A stretch of DNA of 51,011 bases, taken from NCBI GenBank assembly GCA_035384605.1, contig DAOOIV010000026.1, positions 1 through 51,011 on the forward strand. The letters are read 5' to 3'. Of this stretch, positions 39,572 to 51,011 are shown one piece after another. The notes under the pieces are model-generated. The model saw only the letters and a list, made by a program, of their open reading frames with translations, made no database searches and was not told the origin of the DNA. The DNA comes from Phycisphaerae bacterium. Lineage in GTDB: Bacteria > Planctomycetota > Phycisphaerae > UBA1845 > PWPN01. The position numbers were made by a program, and so were the translations under genes. The stretch's first letter is position 1; each line of letters starts with the position of its first letter.

Positions 39572-41239
39572 ATGTTTCAATTGCTCGTGGTCGTTGCGAC
39601 GATTCTGGGAGCATGTGCGGTGACGGACGGCGATCAATACCTTTATGAGAAGATGACTCCGGAACAGTTGAAGCAGGCCGTGGTCGAGTGTCCGGTCGCG
39701 TATCTGCCGACGGGGATTCCCGAGTGGCACGGCGAGCAGAATGCCTGTGGGCTGGATGCACTCAAGGCCGAGACGCTCGGTCAGATGGCCGCGAAGATGC
39801 TCGGTGGAATCTGTTTTCCGACGGTGTGGACAGGTCCGGGCGGCTCGACGCCGTTTGACCCGCGACTTTATCCGCGAGGGACGGTGACCATCGATGAGAA
39901 GCTCTACCAGAGGCAGATGGAGGAGCTGCTCAACCATCTCGAGAGTCTGGGTTTCAAAGTCGCGGTGCATTTGTCGGGGCACTATCCGGGCGTGGTTCCC
40001 AAGCTGGCCGAGAAGTTCAATCAACGAGGCAGGATGAAGGTCATCTCGGCCAGCGAGAATCAGGTGGTCCGAGGCATGCCCGCCGGTGATCACGCGGCGG
40101 CGTGGGAAACGTCACTGCTCATGGTACTGAGGCCGGGACTGGTAGACCTCACTCGCCTGCCGCCGCTGCCGGAGGGCGTCAAACCGGCCGGGGAGAAGGT
40201 GGCGGAGCCTTACCAGTTCATACCGACAAAGGAGTATTACGGCGTTTACGGCGCCGATCCGCGCGTCTGGGCCAACAAGACTTACGGACGTAGGGGAACG
40301 GAGGCCATCCTGGAAGGTCTTGCTCGTGAGGTGGCTGAGGCCCTGGGAGATAGCTCTTACGGGCAGAAGCGGACGGGAATCGAGTGGCCCGGCGATTCAG
40401 GGGAGGGGAGTGGGGTTCGATACTGCCATCAGTTGCCGTATCAGTGGTGTGAGCGCTTCGACAAAGCTCCCATCGTCTACTGGCCGCTTGTTGCCGCGGC
40501 CGAGTCACCTCAGTCAAGGCAGTCGATCATGCGGGGGGCGGAACAACTGGCCGTAGAGAGGGGCGGAATGGTCTTTCCGGCGTTCTCGTACGCACCATCG
40601 ACGGACAAAGGATGCGTGGCGGTATCGGCCGAGTCGTTCCGGCAGATCGTGACGGAGGTCGTGGAGACCCTGACCGGCATGGGTTTTCGCATCGTTGTCC
40701 TGATGCCCGGTCGCGACGTCGAGCCGGGTTCACGGGAGGCCTTGAGGGCTGTGAAGCTGCCTGAGGAGCAGGGCAGGGTGTTGGTCGGAGATCCCGGCAG
40801 CGGGGCGGCACCTCGGGGGCTTGCCGAAGCGATCATCGCAACGATACCACGGCAGCCGAGCAACGTGCGGCTTGGCGGCCCATGGACGATCGATGGTGAG
40901 TTGCAGGTTGGTGCTCTTGCCGAGCAGGTATCGGCTTCTCCCGGGGGTGAACGGATTTACGAGACCACGTTTGAGTTGTCTGCCGATCAGGCGCGAATGT
41001 CCGCAATGCTGGATTTAGGCCAAGTCGTCAATCTCTGTGAAGTGGTGGTCAACGATTCCTCGCCGCAGGTCGATCACTGGCCGCCGTACAGGCTCCTCGT
41101 GACAGGCCGATTGAAGCCGGGGGTCAACAGCCTCAAGATCGTTGCGCGCAACAAGCCACAGCCTACGCTGGACAAGTTCTTCCACACGCCAGGTCCGCCG
41201 GTCTTGGCCGGGCCGGTGATTTTGCGGTTGTGGAGATGA
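39572..41239 (+). CDS. Secreted tandem creatininase-family protein with C-terminal beta-sandwich
   Basis: 555 residues. A short hydrophobic N-terminus (FQLLVVVATILGACAVT) suggests export. Domain 1 (about 35-245) has a complete creatininase pattern: VAYLPTGIPEWHGEQNACGL (Glu and His ligands), KVAVHLSGHYPG, and AGDHAAAWETSLLMVLRP (Asp-His-Ala ... Glu). Domain 2 (about 285-420; IVYWPLVAAAESPQSRQSIM, GMVFPAFSYAP) follows the fold outline but has lost those ligands. The C-terminal ~110 residues (TFELSADQARMSAMLDLGQV, WPPYRLLVTGRLKPGVNSLK) look like a galactose-binding/GH2-type jelly roll. Creatininases hydrolyse amide or formamide bonds; substrate unknown. GGGAGGT 7 nt before the ATG. Confidence 0.82.
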   Translation: MFQLLVVVATILGACAVTDGDQYLYEKMTPEQLKQAVVECPVAYLPTGIPEWHGEQNACGLDALKAETLGQMAAKMLGGICFPTVWTGPGGSTPFDPRLYPRGTVTIDEKLYQRQMEELLNHLESLGFKVAVHLSGHYPGVVPKLAEKFNQRGRMKVISASENQVVRGMPAGDHAAAWETSLLMVLRPGLVDLTRLPPLPEGVKPAGEKVAEPYQFIPTKEYYGVYGADPRVWANKTYGRRGTEAILEGLAREVAEALGDSSYGQKRTGIEWPGDSGEGSGVRYCHQLPYQWCERFDKAPIVYWPLVAAAESPQSRQSIMRGAEQLAVERGGMVFPAFSYAPSTDKGCVAVSAESFRQIVTEVVETLTGMGFRIVVLMPGRDVEPGSREALRAVKLPEEQGRVLVGDPGSGAAPRGLAEAIIATIPRQPSNVRLGGPWTIDGELQVGALAEQVSASPGGERIYETTFELSADQARMSAMLDLGQVVNLCEVVVNDSSPQVDHWPPYRLLVTGRLKPGVNSLKIVARNKPQPTLDKFFHTPGPPVLAGPVILRLWR

Positions 41240-41840
41240 CGCCGTCACTTTCCCTACGATACTTGCTGCCAGGCCGTATCCTGCGAATCTGGCGCACTCG
41301 GCGCAAGGATTGGGCAATGTCGCAGAGAACATTGGAGGTTCTGAACAATGGTGATGCGGTTGATCGGCCCGTATTGTTCTGAGCCGACTGCGGTCGGGGC
41401 GATGCTGTGACCGGGTGGTTAAGGCCGCAGGTCAGCGCTGGAGGCGGCTCGCCTTTGTTCAATCCATCAGGTGGTCAGCCGCAGACTGATTCCGGCGCTT
41501 TTGTTGAGCACTGTTCTTGTCCGATAAGTCGTCAGGAGGTTGCAGTTAGCGTTTTTCCAGTCCTAGCGGAACGGTCTTATTAGACATAAAATCTTTTTTG
41601 ACAATAGGTTACTGCGATGCCTCATGCTTTCGGGGTCCGATGGACCGGCTTGGAGCGGGCAAAGCCTTCCCCGAAGACCGCGTGGAGGGAGCGGGTTGCT
41701 TGTTTGACAGAAGCTGCGGAAGCCGTATACTTGTCGGACTCCGGCACCTAGTGCATACCAGAGACGGTATGCCCGCGGTTTGTCCGGGTTGTGGGTCTGC
41801 CTGGCGTGGGCTGCGACGCGTGACGAACCGAGAGACGCCC
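41240..41840. other. 600-bp region upstream of the tRNA-Thr/tuf operon
   Basis: No gene supported. It carries the strong promoter at 41704-41731 listed next. A second TTGACA at 41598-41603 lacks a -10 at a usual distance. Confidence 0.6.
41704..41731 (+). promoter_or_regulatory. Strong predicted promoter of the tRNA-Thr-tuf operon
   Basis: TTGACA (41704-41709), 16-nt spacer, TATACT (41726-41731); start near 41738, about 100 nt before the tRNA. The best promoter match in the window. Confidence 0.75.
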
Positions 41841-41912
<72 letters not shown>

Positions 41913-42151
41913 TTATGCCAGACGGAGGGCGGCACGGGATGGGACGCCTCCCGGCGGATGCGTGAGGGCTTGGCGGGCAAAGTGATGCATTCTCTTTGTT
42001 CCGCATGCATCCGCGGATCGGTGACGGTAATAGACGTTGGGAAGTATTTTTGGGGCAAAGACAGGAACGGCCTGTCGGATCGTTGCCTGGTTGCCGGTTC
42101 ATTCGACGCGATAGGCGCCGGATACGATTGCAGAACTGAAGGAGTTGATTC

Positions 42152-43357
<1,206 letters not shown>

Positions 43358-43420
43358 CACCGATGTTTCGCCGCCTGGGGCGTTCCGGGGGCAAGCGGTG
43401 TGATGGATCGACAGTTGTTG

Positions 43421-43450
43421 GGCGGAGGCCGGTGGCAACCGGCCTTCGCC
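43421..43450 (+). terminator. Strong hairpin between tuf and rpmG
   Basis: GGCGGAGGCCGGT, loop GGCA, ACCGGCCTTCGCC: 13-bp stem with one G-T pair. No T-run follows (GTTGTCTC), so it may be a processing signal or partial terminator. Confidence 0.5.
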
Positions 43451-43472
43451 GTTGTCTCTGGGATGAGGCGCT

Positions 43473-43640
43473 ATGGCGAAGGCAGTAAAGCGAGAGTATG
43501 TCTGGCTTCAGTGTTCAGAGTGCGGTGACCTGAACTACCGCACGTCGGTAAACGTGCAGGGGGGCACTCCCAAGCTGGAGCTGAAGAAGTACTGCCCGCG
43601 GAGCCGTAAGCGGACGGTGCACAAGGTGAAACGGAAGTAA
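43473..43640 (+). CDS. rpmG: Ribosomal protein L33
   Basis: 55-residue large-subunit protein (MAKAVKREYVWLQCSECGDL; KLELKKYCPRSRKRTVHKVK). The family's zinc ribbon uses two CxxC pairs; here the first pair is intact (Cys14, Cys17), while the second is CPRS (Cys41, Ser44), so one ligand is missing. It lies in the usual place between tuf and secE. Confidence 0.93.
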   Translation: MAKAVKREYVWLQCSECGDLNYRTSVNVQGGTPKLELKKYCPRSRKRTVHKVKRK

Positions 43641-43646
43641 CGGCGT

Positions 43647-43674
43647 GGGCAGCCGGTTGTCTTCGCGGCTGCCC
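43647..43674 (+). terminator. Hairpin after rpmG
   Basis: GGGCAGCCG, 10-nt loop, CGGCTGCCC: 9-bp perfect stem 7 nt after the rpmG stop. No T-run; possibly a processing site before tRNA-Trp. Confidence 0.4.
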
Positions 43675-43732
43675 GAGCCGTGCCGGGAAATGGGGACCGC
43701 TGACGTTTCGGGACCTTTCGGCCGGTCTGCCA

Positions 43733-43806
43733 AGGAGTGTAGCTCAATTGGCTAGAGCACCGGTTTCCAAAACCGGCGGTTGGGGGTTCGAGTCCCTCCA
43801 CTCCTG
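43733..43806 (+). tRNA. tRNA-Trp (CCA)
   Basis: Acceptor AGGAGTG / CACTCCT, D arm with GCTCAATTGGCTAGAGC, anticodon stem CCGGT / ACCGG with loop TTCCAAA (anticodon CCA), T arm GGGGG TTCGAGT CCCTC with one G-T pair, discriminator G. No encoded CCA tail. Located between rpmG and secE as in many bacteria. Confidence 0.95.
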
Positions 43807-43916
43807 TGCGTCAAGGGTCGGGTGATCGGGTGGTTGCGACTCGGGGCGCGGGGCGAGAACGAAGCAGGATGGCGAGTGGATCGACTAACTGGTAGCGCGG
43901 GCAAGAGGAGTCCCCG

Positions 43917-44444
43917 GTGAGCGACGAAGTTGTAAGACAGGAATCGCGGGAGGAACAGGCTCAACAGCGCCCGACGATTGAACGACCGGCGGGGGGCGGC
44001 TTTGCCCTGCGACTGTACAAGCCCGGGCAGGGATACTACACCCGCATCGGTACGGCGATTGGCATCGGTATTCTTGCGGTATGGGGGGCTTATGCCCTGA
44101 TGAACCAGATCGAGAATTCCGGGCTGAGCGGGCCCTACAGGCTGCCCATTCAATACGGTGTGCCGGCCGGCTTCATTATTGCGATGGGCGTCCTGGTATA
44201 CTGGCTGACGGGGCTGTCGAGGAAGGCCAACGACTTTTTCATTGCCACCGAGGGCGAAATGAAGAAAGTGCGCTGGTCGACCCGCAAGGAGCTCACCCGT
44301 TCGACGAAGGTTGTGATTTTCACGGTAGTAGTGCTCGGGGTTTTCCTGTTTGTGTGGGACGTGTTCTTCATGGTGTTTTTCCAGGCCATCGGTGTGCTTA
44401 AGGGAGCGCCCGCGCTGAGCCGCCTGTTCGGGAGTGGATCATGA
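43917..44444 (+). CDS. secE: SecE, extended preprotein translocase subunit
   Basis: Essential subunit that clamps SecY. 175 residues, longer than the usual ~60-130. The conserved SecE core is at the C-terminus: FFIATEGEMKKVRWSTRKEL, TRSTKVVIFTVVVLGVFLFV. Before it are two more hydrophobic segments (IGTAIGIGILAVWGAYALM; VPAGFIIAMGVLVYWLTGL), giving three membrane helices as in E. coli SecE. GTG start with GAGGAG upstream. Stop overlaps the nusG ATG by 4 nt (ATGA). Confidence 0.93.
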   Translation: MSDEVVRQESREEQAQQRPTIERPAGGGFALRLYKPGQGYYTRIGTAIGIGILAVWGAYALMNQIENSGLSGPYRLPIQYGVPAGFIIAMGVLVYWLTGLSRKANDFFIATEGEMKKVRWSTRKELTRSTKVVIFTVVVLGVFLFVWDVFFMVFFQAIGVLKGAPALSRLFGSGS

Positions 44445-45118
44445 GCGGTCCGGAGACGGACAACAAGGACGCAAGTCAGGCCGCAGGCGGAGGCGGAGGC
44501 ACGCCGGATCATGTCTCGCCGGCAAGCGAGTCCACGACTGCGGTCAAGGGTGTCGAGCCGACCCGACCCGGCATGAAGTGGTACGTCCTGCGCGTGGCCA
44601 GCAACAAGGAGGATCAGGTCTGCGAAACCCTCGAGCGCAAAGTGCGGATCGAGAATCTGCAGAACCGCATCGGCCGAATCCTGGTACCCACCGCCAAGGA
44701 AAAGCGGATGAAGGGCGGCCAGGTGAAGATCATCGAGAAGAAGCTCTACCCCGGCTACGTGTTCGTCGAGATGGCGACGGAAGCGGACGGAACCATTCCT
44801 GAGAACATCTGGTTCCTGGTTAAAGAGACGACGGGGGTCGGCGATTTTATCGGCTCGGACGGCAAGCCGACGAGCATGAAGGACCACGACGTCGAGATGA
44901 TGCTGCTGGCGGCGGCCAAGCCGGATGATGAGGCTTCGCTGCAGGGTCTCGAATTCGCCCAGGGCGACAAGGTTAAGATCAAGGAAGGCTCGTTCCAGAA
45001 CTTTGAGGGCACGGTCGAGAGCATCGACGAGACCAAGGGCATCGTGACGGTGCTGCTGACGATTTTCGGGCGGTCAACGCCGGTGGACGTCGAGTACTGG
45101 CAGTTGGAGAAGATTTAG
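44441..45118 (+). CDS. nusG: Transcription antitermination factor NusG
   Basis: 225 residues. After a ~43-residue Gly/Ser/Thr-rich N-terminal extension come the NGN domain (KWYVLRVASNKEDQVCETLE, RILVPTAKEKRMKGGQVKII, KKLYPGYVFVEM, FLVKETTGVGDFIG) and the KOW domain (FAQGDKVKIKEGSFQNFEGT, VTVLLTIFGRSTPVDVEYWQ). The last codon triplet TAG is also the first three bases of REP-like copy C, so the element may have supplied the present stop codon. Coupled to secE. Confidence 0.96.
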   Translation: MSGPETDNKDASQAAGGGGGTPDHVSPASESTTAVKGVEPTRPGMKWYVLRVASNKEDQVCETLERKVRIENLQNRIGRILVPTAKEKRMKGGQVKIIEKKLYPGYVFVEMATEADGTIPENIWFLVKETTGVGDFIGSDGKPTSMKDHDVEMMLLAAAKPDDEASLQGLEFAQGDKVKIKEGSFQNFEGTVESIDETKGIVTVLLTIFGRSTPVDVEYWQLEKI

Positions 45119-45203
45119 AACCTTGCGGCCAGACATTGTGCGTCTTGCGCACATGTTTCTGGATGGCAGTAGGCTTGGGTTGCGGTCCGCCTTAGACGGT
45201 CGG
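45116..45203 (+). repeat. REP-like dispersed element, copy C, inside the ribosomal operon
   Basis: TAGAACCTTGCGGCCAGACA start, TGCGTCTTGCGCACATG, TTTCTGGATGGCAG, TTGGGTTGCGGTCCGCC; the distal dyad is degraded. It begins on the nusG stop codon and ends 56 nt before rplK. Confidence 0.78.
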
Positions 45204-45258
45204 ATGACACAGTGGGGTCCGGTCGGTGGGGATCTGAACCGCTGGAGAGGTTGATAAC

Positions 45259-45687
45259 GTGGCCAAGGAAGTTCTTGTCAAGATCAAACTGCAGGCCCCG
45301 GGGGGAAAGGCGACGCCCGCGCCGCCGATCGGTCCGGCTCTGGGTCAGCACGGCGTGAACATCGGGCAGTTCGTTCAGCAGTTCAACGCCCAGACGGGCG
45401 CGTTGAACGGCATGATCGTGCCCGTCGAGATTACCGTTTACAAGGATAAGACTTTCACTTTTGTGGTGAAAAGCCCGCCGGCTGCCGTTCTGCTCAAGGA
45501 AGCCGCGGGCGTCGCCCAAGGCAGCGGCACGCCCAACAAAGAGAAGGTCGGCAAGGTCACATGGTCTCAGATCCGCAAGATCAGCGAGCGCAAGGCCAAG
45601 GATCTCAACGCGTTCGATCTTGAGCATGCCGATCGGATCATTGCCGGTACTGCTCGTTCGATGGGCATCGAGATCGTAGAGGGTTGA
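45259..45687 (+). CDS. rplK: Ribosomal protein L11
   Basis: 142 residues, part of the GTPase-associated centre with L10/L12. LQAPGGKATPAPPIGPALGQ (Pro-rich hinge), VPVEITVYKDKTFTFVVKSP and the C-terminal rRNA-binding ISERKAKDLNAFDLEHADRI with GTARSMGIEI. GTG start with GGAGAGG 8 nt upstream. Confidence 0.96.
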   Translation: MAKEVLVKIKLQAPGGKATPAPPIGPALGQHGVNIGQFVQQFNAQTGALNGMIVPVEITVYKDKTFTFVVKSPPAAVLLKEAAGVAQGSGTPNKEKVGKVTWSQIRKISERKAKDLNAFDLEHADRIIAGTARSMGIEIVEG

Positions 45688-45818
45688 CGGGCAAAGCGGC
45701 CGTCCGCTCGCGGTTCGAGGGACGGCGGCATCGTGGCGGGGCAGCGGATACGCCCCCGCGTTGTTGATACAGGGCCTGACCACGGGCCCGAGTCGGTTTT
45801 TCAGTGGGAGGCAGTCAT

Positions 45819-46544
45819 ATGCCGAGGCAAAGTGCCAGATATAAGCTTCAGTTGGAGACGCGGGGCAACGCGGCCCGTCTCTCCATTCCGGAGGCGGTGA
45901 AGCTGGTCAAGTCGATGGCCGCGGCCAGACCCGAGAAGAAGGACTACAAGGGCCGGAAGAAACCCAAAGGATTCGATCAGACCGTCGAACTGGTCTGCTG
46001 GTTGGGCGTCGACCCTCGCCAGGCCGACCAGGCTCTACGGGGAGCCGTCTCATTGCCCAAGGGCATCGGCAAATCCAAGCGAGTCATTGCGTTCTGTCCG
46101 GACGACATGGCTGAGAAGGCCAAGGCCGCAGGAGCGGTCGACGCCGGAGCCGACGAACTGATCAAGAAGGTCAACGACGGTTGGACTGACTTCGACGTAG
46201 CTGTTGCTCATCCGGCGGTCATGGGCAAGGTCGGCAAGTTGGGCCGGGTTCTGGGCCCACAAGGCAAGATGCCCTCGCCCAAGTCGGGCACCGTGACGCC
46301 GGATATCGAGCAAGCCGTTCGAGAGTACAGCGCCGGCAAGGTCGAGTTTCGCACCGATGCGGGCGGCAATGTCCACGCTCCGGTCGGCAAGGTGAGCTTT
46401 CCCGATCAAGACCTCGTGGAGAACATCGAGGCATTCATCGCCCACATACGCCGAAGCAAACCGGCGACATCGAAGGGCCAGTATTTCAAACGTGTCTGCC
46501 TGACGGCGACCATGACGCCCTCGGTAACCCTGGACGTCGGTTGA
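45819..46544 (+). CDS. rplA: Ribosomal protein L1
   Basis: 241 residues: binds 23S rRNA in the L1 stalk and can repress its own operon. FDQTVELVCWLGVDPRQADQ, SLPKGIGKSKRVIAFC, DVAVAHPAVMGKVGKLGRVL and GPQGKMPSPKSGTVTPDIEQ are conserved. An extra Lys-rich KKDYKGRKKPKG stretch sits near residue 40. ATG at 45819 follows GGGAGG; the longer frame to 45804 would start inside the ribosome binding site. Confidence 0.96.
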   Translation: MPRQSARYKLQLETRGNAARLSIPEAVKLVKSMAAARPEKKDYKGRKKPKGFDQTVELVCWLGVDPRQADQALRGAVSLPKGIGKSKRVIAFCPDDMAEKAKAAGAVDAGADELIKKVNDGWTDFDVAVAHPAVMGKVGKLGRVLGPQGKMPSPKSGTVTPDIEQAVREYSAGKVEFRTDAGGNVHAPVGKVSFPDQDLVENIEAFIAHIRRSKPATSKGQYFKRVCLTATMTPSVTLDVG

Positions 46545-46620
46545 TACGCGGGGTCACGGACTCGTATGGACGACTATGTGCCGGCCTTAGGACCGGCGGA
46601 CAGATACAAGGGCAACCAAC

Positions 46621-47142
46621 ATGAGCAAGGCGACTAAGGATCTCATCACCTGTGAGTATGCGGGCCGTTACGCCAATCTGGCCAACGCGTGCGTGGTCAG
46701 CGTCATCGGCCTCGATGCCATTTCGACGAACAAGCTTCGCGGCGAGCTTCGTTCGATGAAGATTTCGCTCCACGTGGTCAAGAACAGCCTGGCCCGGCGC
46801 GCGCTCGCTGACGGGCCCCTGGCCCCGCTGGCCAGCGCGCTGGAGGGGCCGTGTGCCCTGGTGGTGGGGGGCGAGTCGATCATCGACGTGGCCAAGGCGT
46901 TGGTCGAATTGAAGAAGAAATACCCGGCGATCGAGCTGAAGAAAGGCATTCTGGAAGGCGACCCGGATCTGCTCGATATCGAGCGGCTGTCGCAGATGAA
47001 GAGCCGCGGAGACTTGCTGGCGGAAATCGCGATGCTGATCGCCAGTCCCGGCCGGCGGCTTGCAGGCTGTATCCGCGGACCGGGTGGGCGTCTGGCCGGT
47101 TGCTTCAAGGCGATTGCGGACAAACAAGAGGGTAGTCAGTAA
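46621..47142 (+). CDS. rplJ: Ribosomal protein L10
   Basis: 173 residues, base of the L12 stalk. VVSVIGLDAISTNKLRGELR, ISLHVVKNSLARRALADGPL, ALEGPCALVVGGESIIDVAK and a C-terminal helix for L12 binding. Only 76 nt separate it from rplA, and I see no clear L10-binding leader structure there. AAGGG precedes the ATG. Confidence 0.95.
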   Translation: MSKATKDLITCEYAGRYANLANACVVSVIGLDAISTNKLRGELRSMKISLHVVKNSLARRALADGPLAPLASALEGPCALVVGGESIIDVAKALVELKKKYPAIELKKGILEGDPDLLDIERLSQMKSRGDLLAEIAMLIASPGRRLAGCIRGPGGRLAGCFKAIADKQEGSQ

Positions 47143-47327
47143 GGCTTGAGAGGCAAGCAGGACGACAACGGCTTTGTGGAACCTGGGAGAGAGCACGAGC
47201 AAAGAGATTGTCAGCAGCAGCCGGTTGCTGCGGATTGGCCCGCTCGGCGGGTTAAATGACATCAACGGGATGTCACCTATCAGGTTGATCGGCGGACTGC
47301 ACTGTGATGACGGGAGTTCTGGATACC

Positions 47328-47744
47328 ATGGCGGATGCACCAGCAAAGGGATTCAGCGCTGAAACGGTTGCGCTGGCGGAGAAAATCGCGGGATTGACCC
47401 TCAAGCAGGCCCAGGAACTGGTGGACTGCTTGAAGGAGAAGTATGGGATCGAGCCGGCCGGCGGCGGGGCAATGATCGTCGCCGGTGCCGCCGGCGCCGG
47501 CGGCGAGGGTGCGGCGGCTCCGGCAGAGGAAAAGACCGCCTTCGACGTCATTCTCAAGAGCGGCGGCGACAAGAAAATCAATGTGATCAAGGTCGTCCGG
47601 GCGGCTACCAATCTGGGTCTCAAGGAGGCTAAGGACTTGGTCGAGGGCGCTCCAAAACCGGTCAAGCAAGGCGTATCGAAGGAAGAGGCCGAGAAGCTCA
47701 AGAAGGAGCTTGAAGAAGCCGGTGCTGTTGTCGAAGTCAAGTGA
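47328..47744 (+). CDS. rplL: Ribosomal protein L7/L12
   Basis: 138 residues: N-terminal dimerisation helices (ALAEKIAGLTLKQAQELVDC), Ala/Gly-rich hinge (VAGAAGAGGEGAAAPAEEKT), and the C-terminal domain (FDVILKSGGDKKINVIKVVR, LGLKEAKDLVEGAPKPVKQG, KKELEEAGAVVEVK). The ATG at 47328 is preferred; upstream GTG/ATG codons at 47304-47307 would add eight residues. The 185-nt gap after L10 is longer than usual. Confidence 0.95.
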   Translation: MADAPAKGFSAETVALAEKIAGLTLKQAQELVDCLKEKYGIEPAGGGAMIVAGAAGAGGEGAAAPAEEKTAFDVILKSGGDKKINVIKVVRAATNLGLKEAKDLVEGAPKPVKQGVSKEEAEKLKKELEEAGAVVEVK

Positions 47745-48358
47745 TAACAAGACCTTACGAAATCCTCAGTATTATGATTGTTAAGGGTCTTGAGCCGAGA
47801 AGCCGGTAGGTTTGTCGCACCGCCCGGCGGTGAGCTGGGGTTGGTGTGGCCGCACCAAGATCTCGGAGGTTTCGTGGTCAAGGGTCTCCCGGTTGCGGTG
47901 GGGGGCCTAGCCACGGTAGGGCTTATCGGGAAATGGGCTTGGCAGACAGCATGCCCAGCGATAGAATGCCTTTGAGCTACGAAGGTGAAGGTGCGCGCGT
48001 ATCGGGCGCGGGGGAAGTGGCGTGAACCGTGACTCTGGGCTTTCCCACGGATGCGCGGTGCCATGAGGTCTATCGGGTTGGACCTGAATTTTCATCATAA
48101 TCCCTCCTCCGTGAGGCGAGATCGGCTGACGCGCCGGGCAAACGGGACCCGGTGGGGGCAGGACCGTCAGTCGAACAGATGGCCTCGCGTTGGGTTCTCC
48201 GTCCTGAAGACTGTGTGAGGCATGATGCGTTAGGCGCGAAGGGCGAGGTCGCCTTCTCGCAAGACGAATCGGCGTAGGTCGGATGATGACGGCTGGCGTC
48301 CCGCAACGGGTGCCAGGCGTGCGGCTTTACCTTTGGCCGCAGGAAAGGACGAACCGGT
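47745..48358. other. Long rplL-rpoB gap
   Basis: About 610 bases. A hairpin follows rplL at once (listed next). The rest has no supported gene; a short plus-strand frame at 47778 has no ribosome binding site or domain. It may hold an attenuator or a separate rpoBC promoter, but I could not identify one. Confidence 0.5.
47748..47792 (+). terminator. Hairpin just after rplL (possible attenuator)
   Basis: CAAGACC-TTA and TTAAGGGTCTTG pair with one bulge around a 23-nt A+T-rich loop; stem begins 4 nt after the stop codon. No T-run, so partial termination or RNase processing (as known between rplL and rpoB in E. coli) is more likely than full termination. Confidence 0.4.

Positions 48359-51011
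<2,653 letters not shown>

Noticed and set aside
41598..41603. TTGACA as a second promoter upstream of tRNA-Thr
   Set aside because: No -10-like hexamer at 15-19 nt; the 41704-41731 pair is far better.

Overview
The window is a GC-rich chromosomal segment from a Gram-negative bacterium, most likely a planctomycete of the Phycisphaerae type. The evidence is a PEP-CTERM secreted protein, an EF-Tu whose switch I lacks the usual RGIT signature (a form I recall from planctomycetes), very long variants of signal peptidase I and TatC, a eukaryote-type (GT3) glycogen synthase, and a full Kdo/LPS set (kdsB, waaA, lptB). It looks like housekeeping chromosome with one accessory island.

Layout. 1-7.3 kb: 3' part of tatC, nadE, a cystathionine gamma-synthase-like gene, GT3 glycogen synthase and lptB. 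7.6-14.3 kb: lepB, an NCS2-type permease, then kdsB-pyrG behind a clear sigma-70-type promoter. 14.6-19.8 kb is the accessory region: comM, followed upstream by different PIN-family toxin-antitoxin (TA) modules, each separated from the next by a copy of the comM promoter and first ~35-50 codons (three extra copies). 20.4-25.1 kb: a YTWD-type/PEP-CTERM protein, an orphan PTS EIIC coupled to a GNAT acetyltransferase, and a secreted protein of unknown function. 25.4-31 kb: waaA-proB, a HIT-like DUF4922 protein, a TPR lipoprotein, a LigD-type phosphoesterase domain and a membrane-anchored unknown. 31.3-41.2 kb: rpsA, a sigma-70 family factor, ThuA-like, serC, a ParE-type TA pair, an endo/exonuclease/phosphatase protein, an unknown membrane protein and a double creatininase protein. 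41.7-51 kb: the classical translation/transcription cluster tRNA-Thr, tuf, rpmG, tRNA-Trp, secE, nusG, rplK, rplA, rplJ, rplL and rpoB (cut by the window end).

Three patterns run across the genes. (1) A ~95-bp REP-like element with two small palindromes occurs six times on both strands, once starting on the nusG stop codon. (2) comM, waaA and the phosphoesterase gene have a -10 box exactly 6 nt before an ATG and no ribosome binding site, which predicts leaderless mRNAs; the extra comM 5' copies keep this arrangement. (3) A degenerate 8-bp tandem repeat follows the stop codons of the sigma factor and serC. The best candidate for an undescribed system is the comM-anchored array of unrelated TA modules bounded by repeated comM 5' ends. 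All family calls come from reading motifs by eye; no database search was run.
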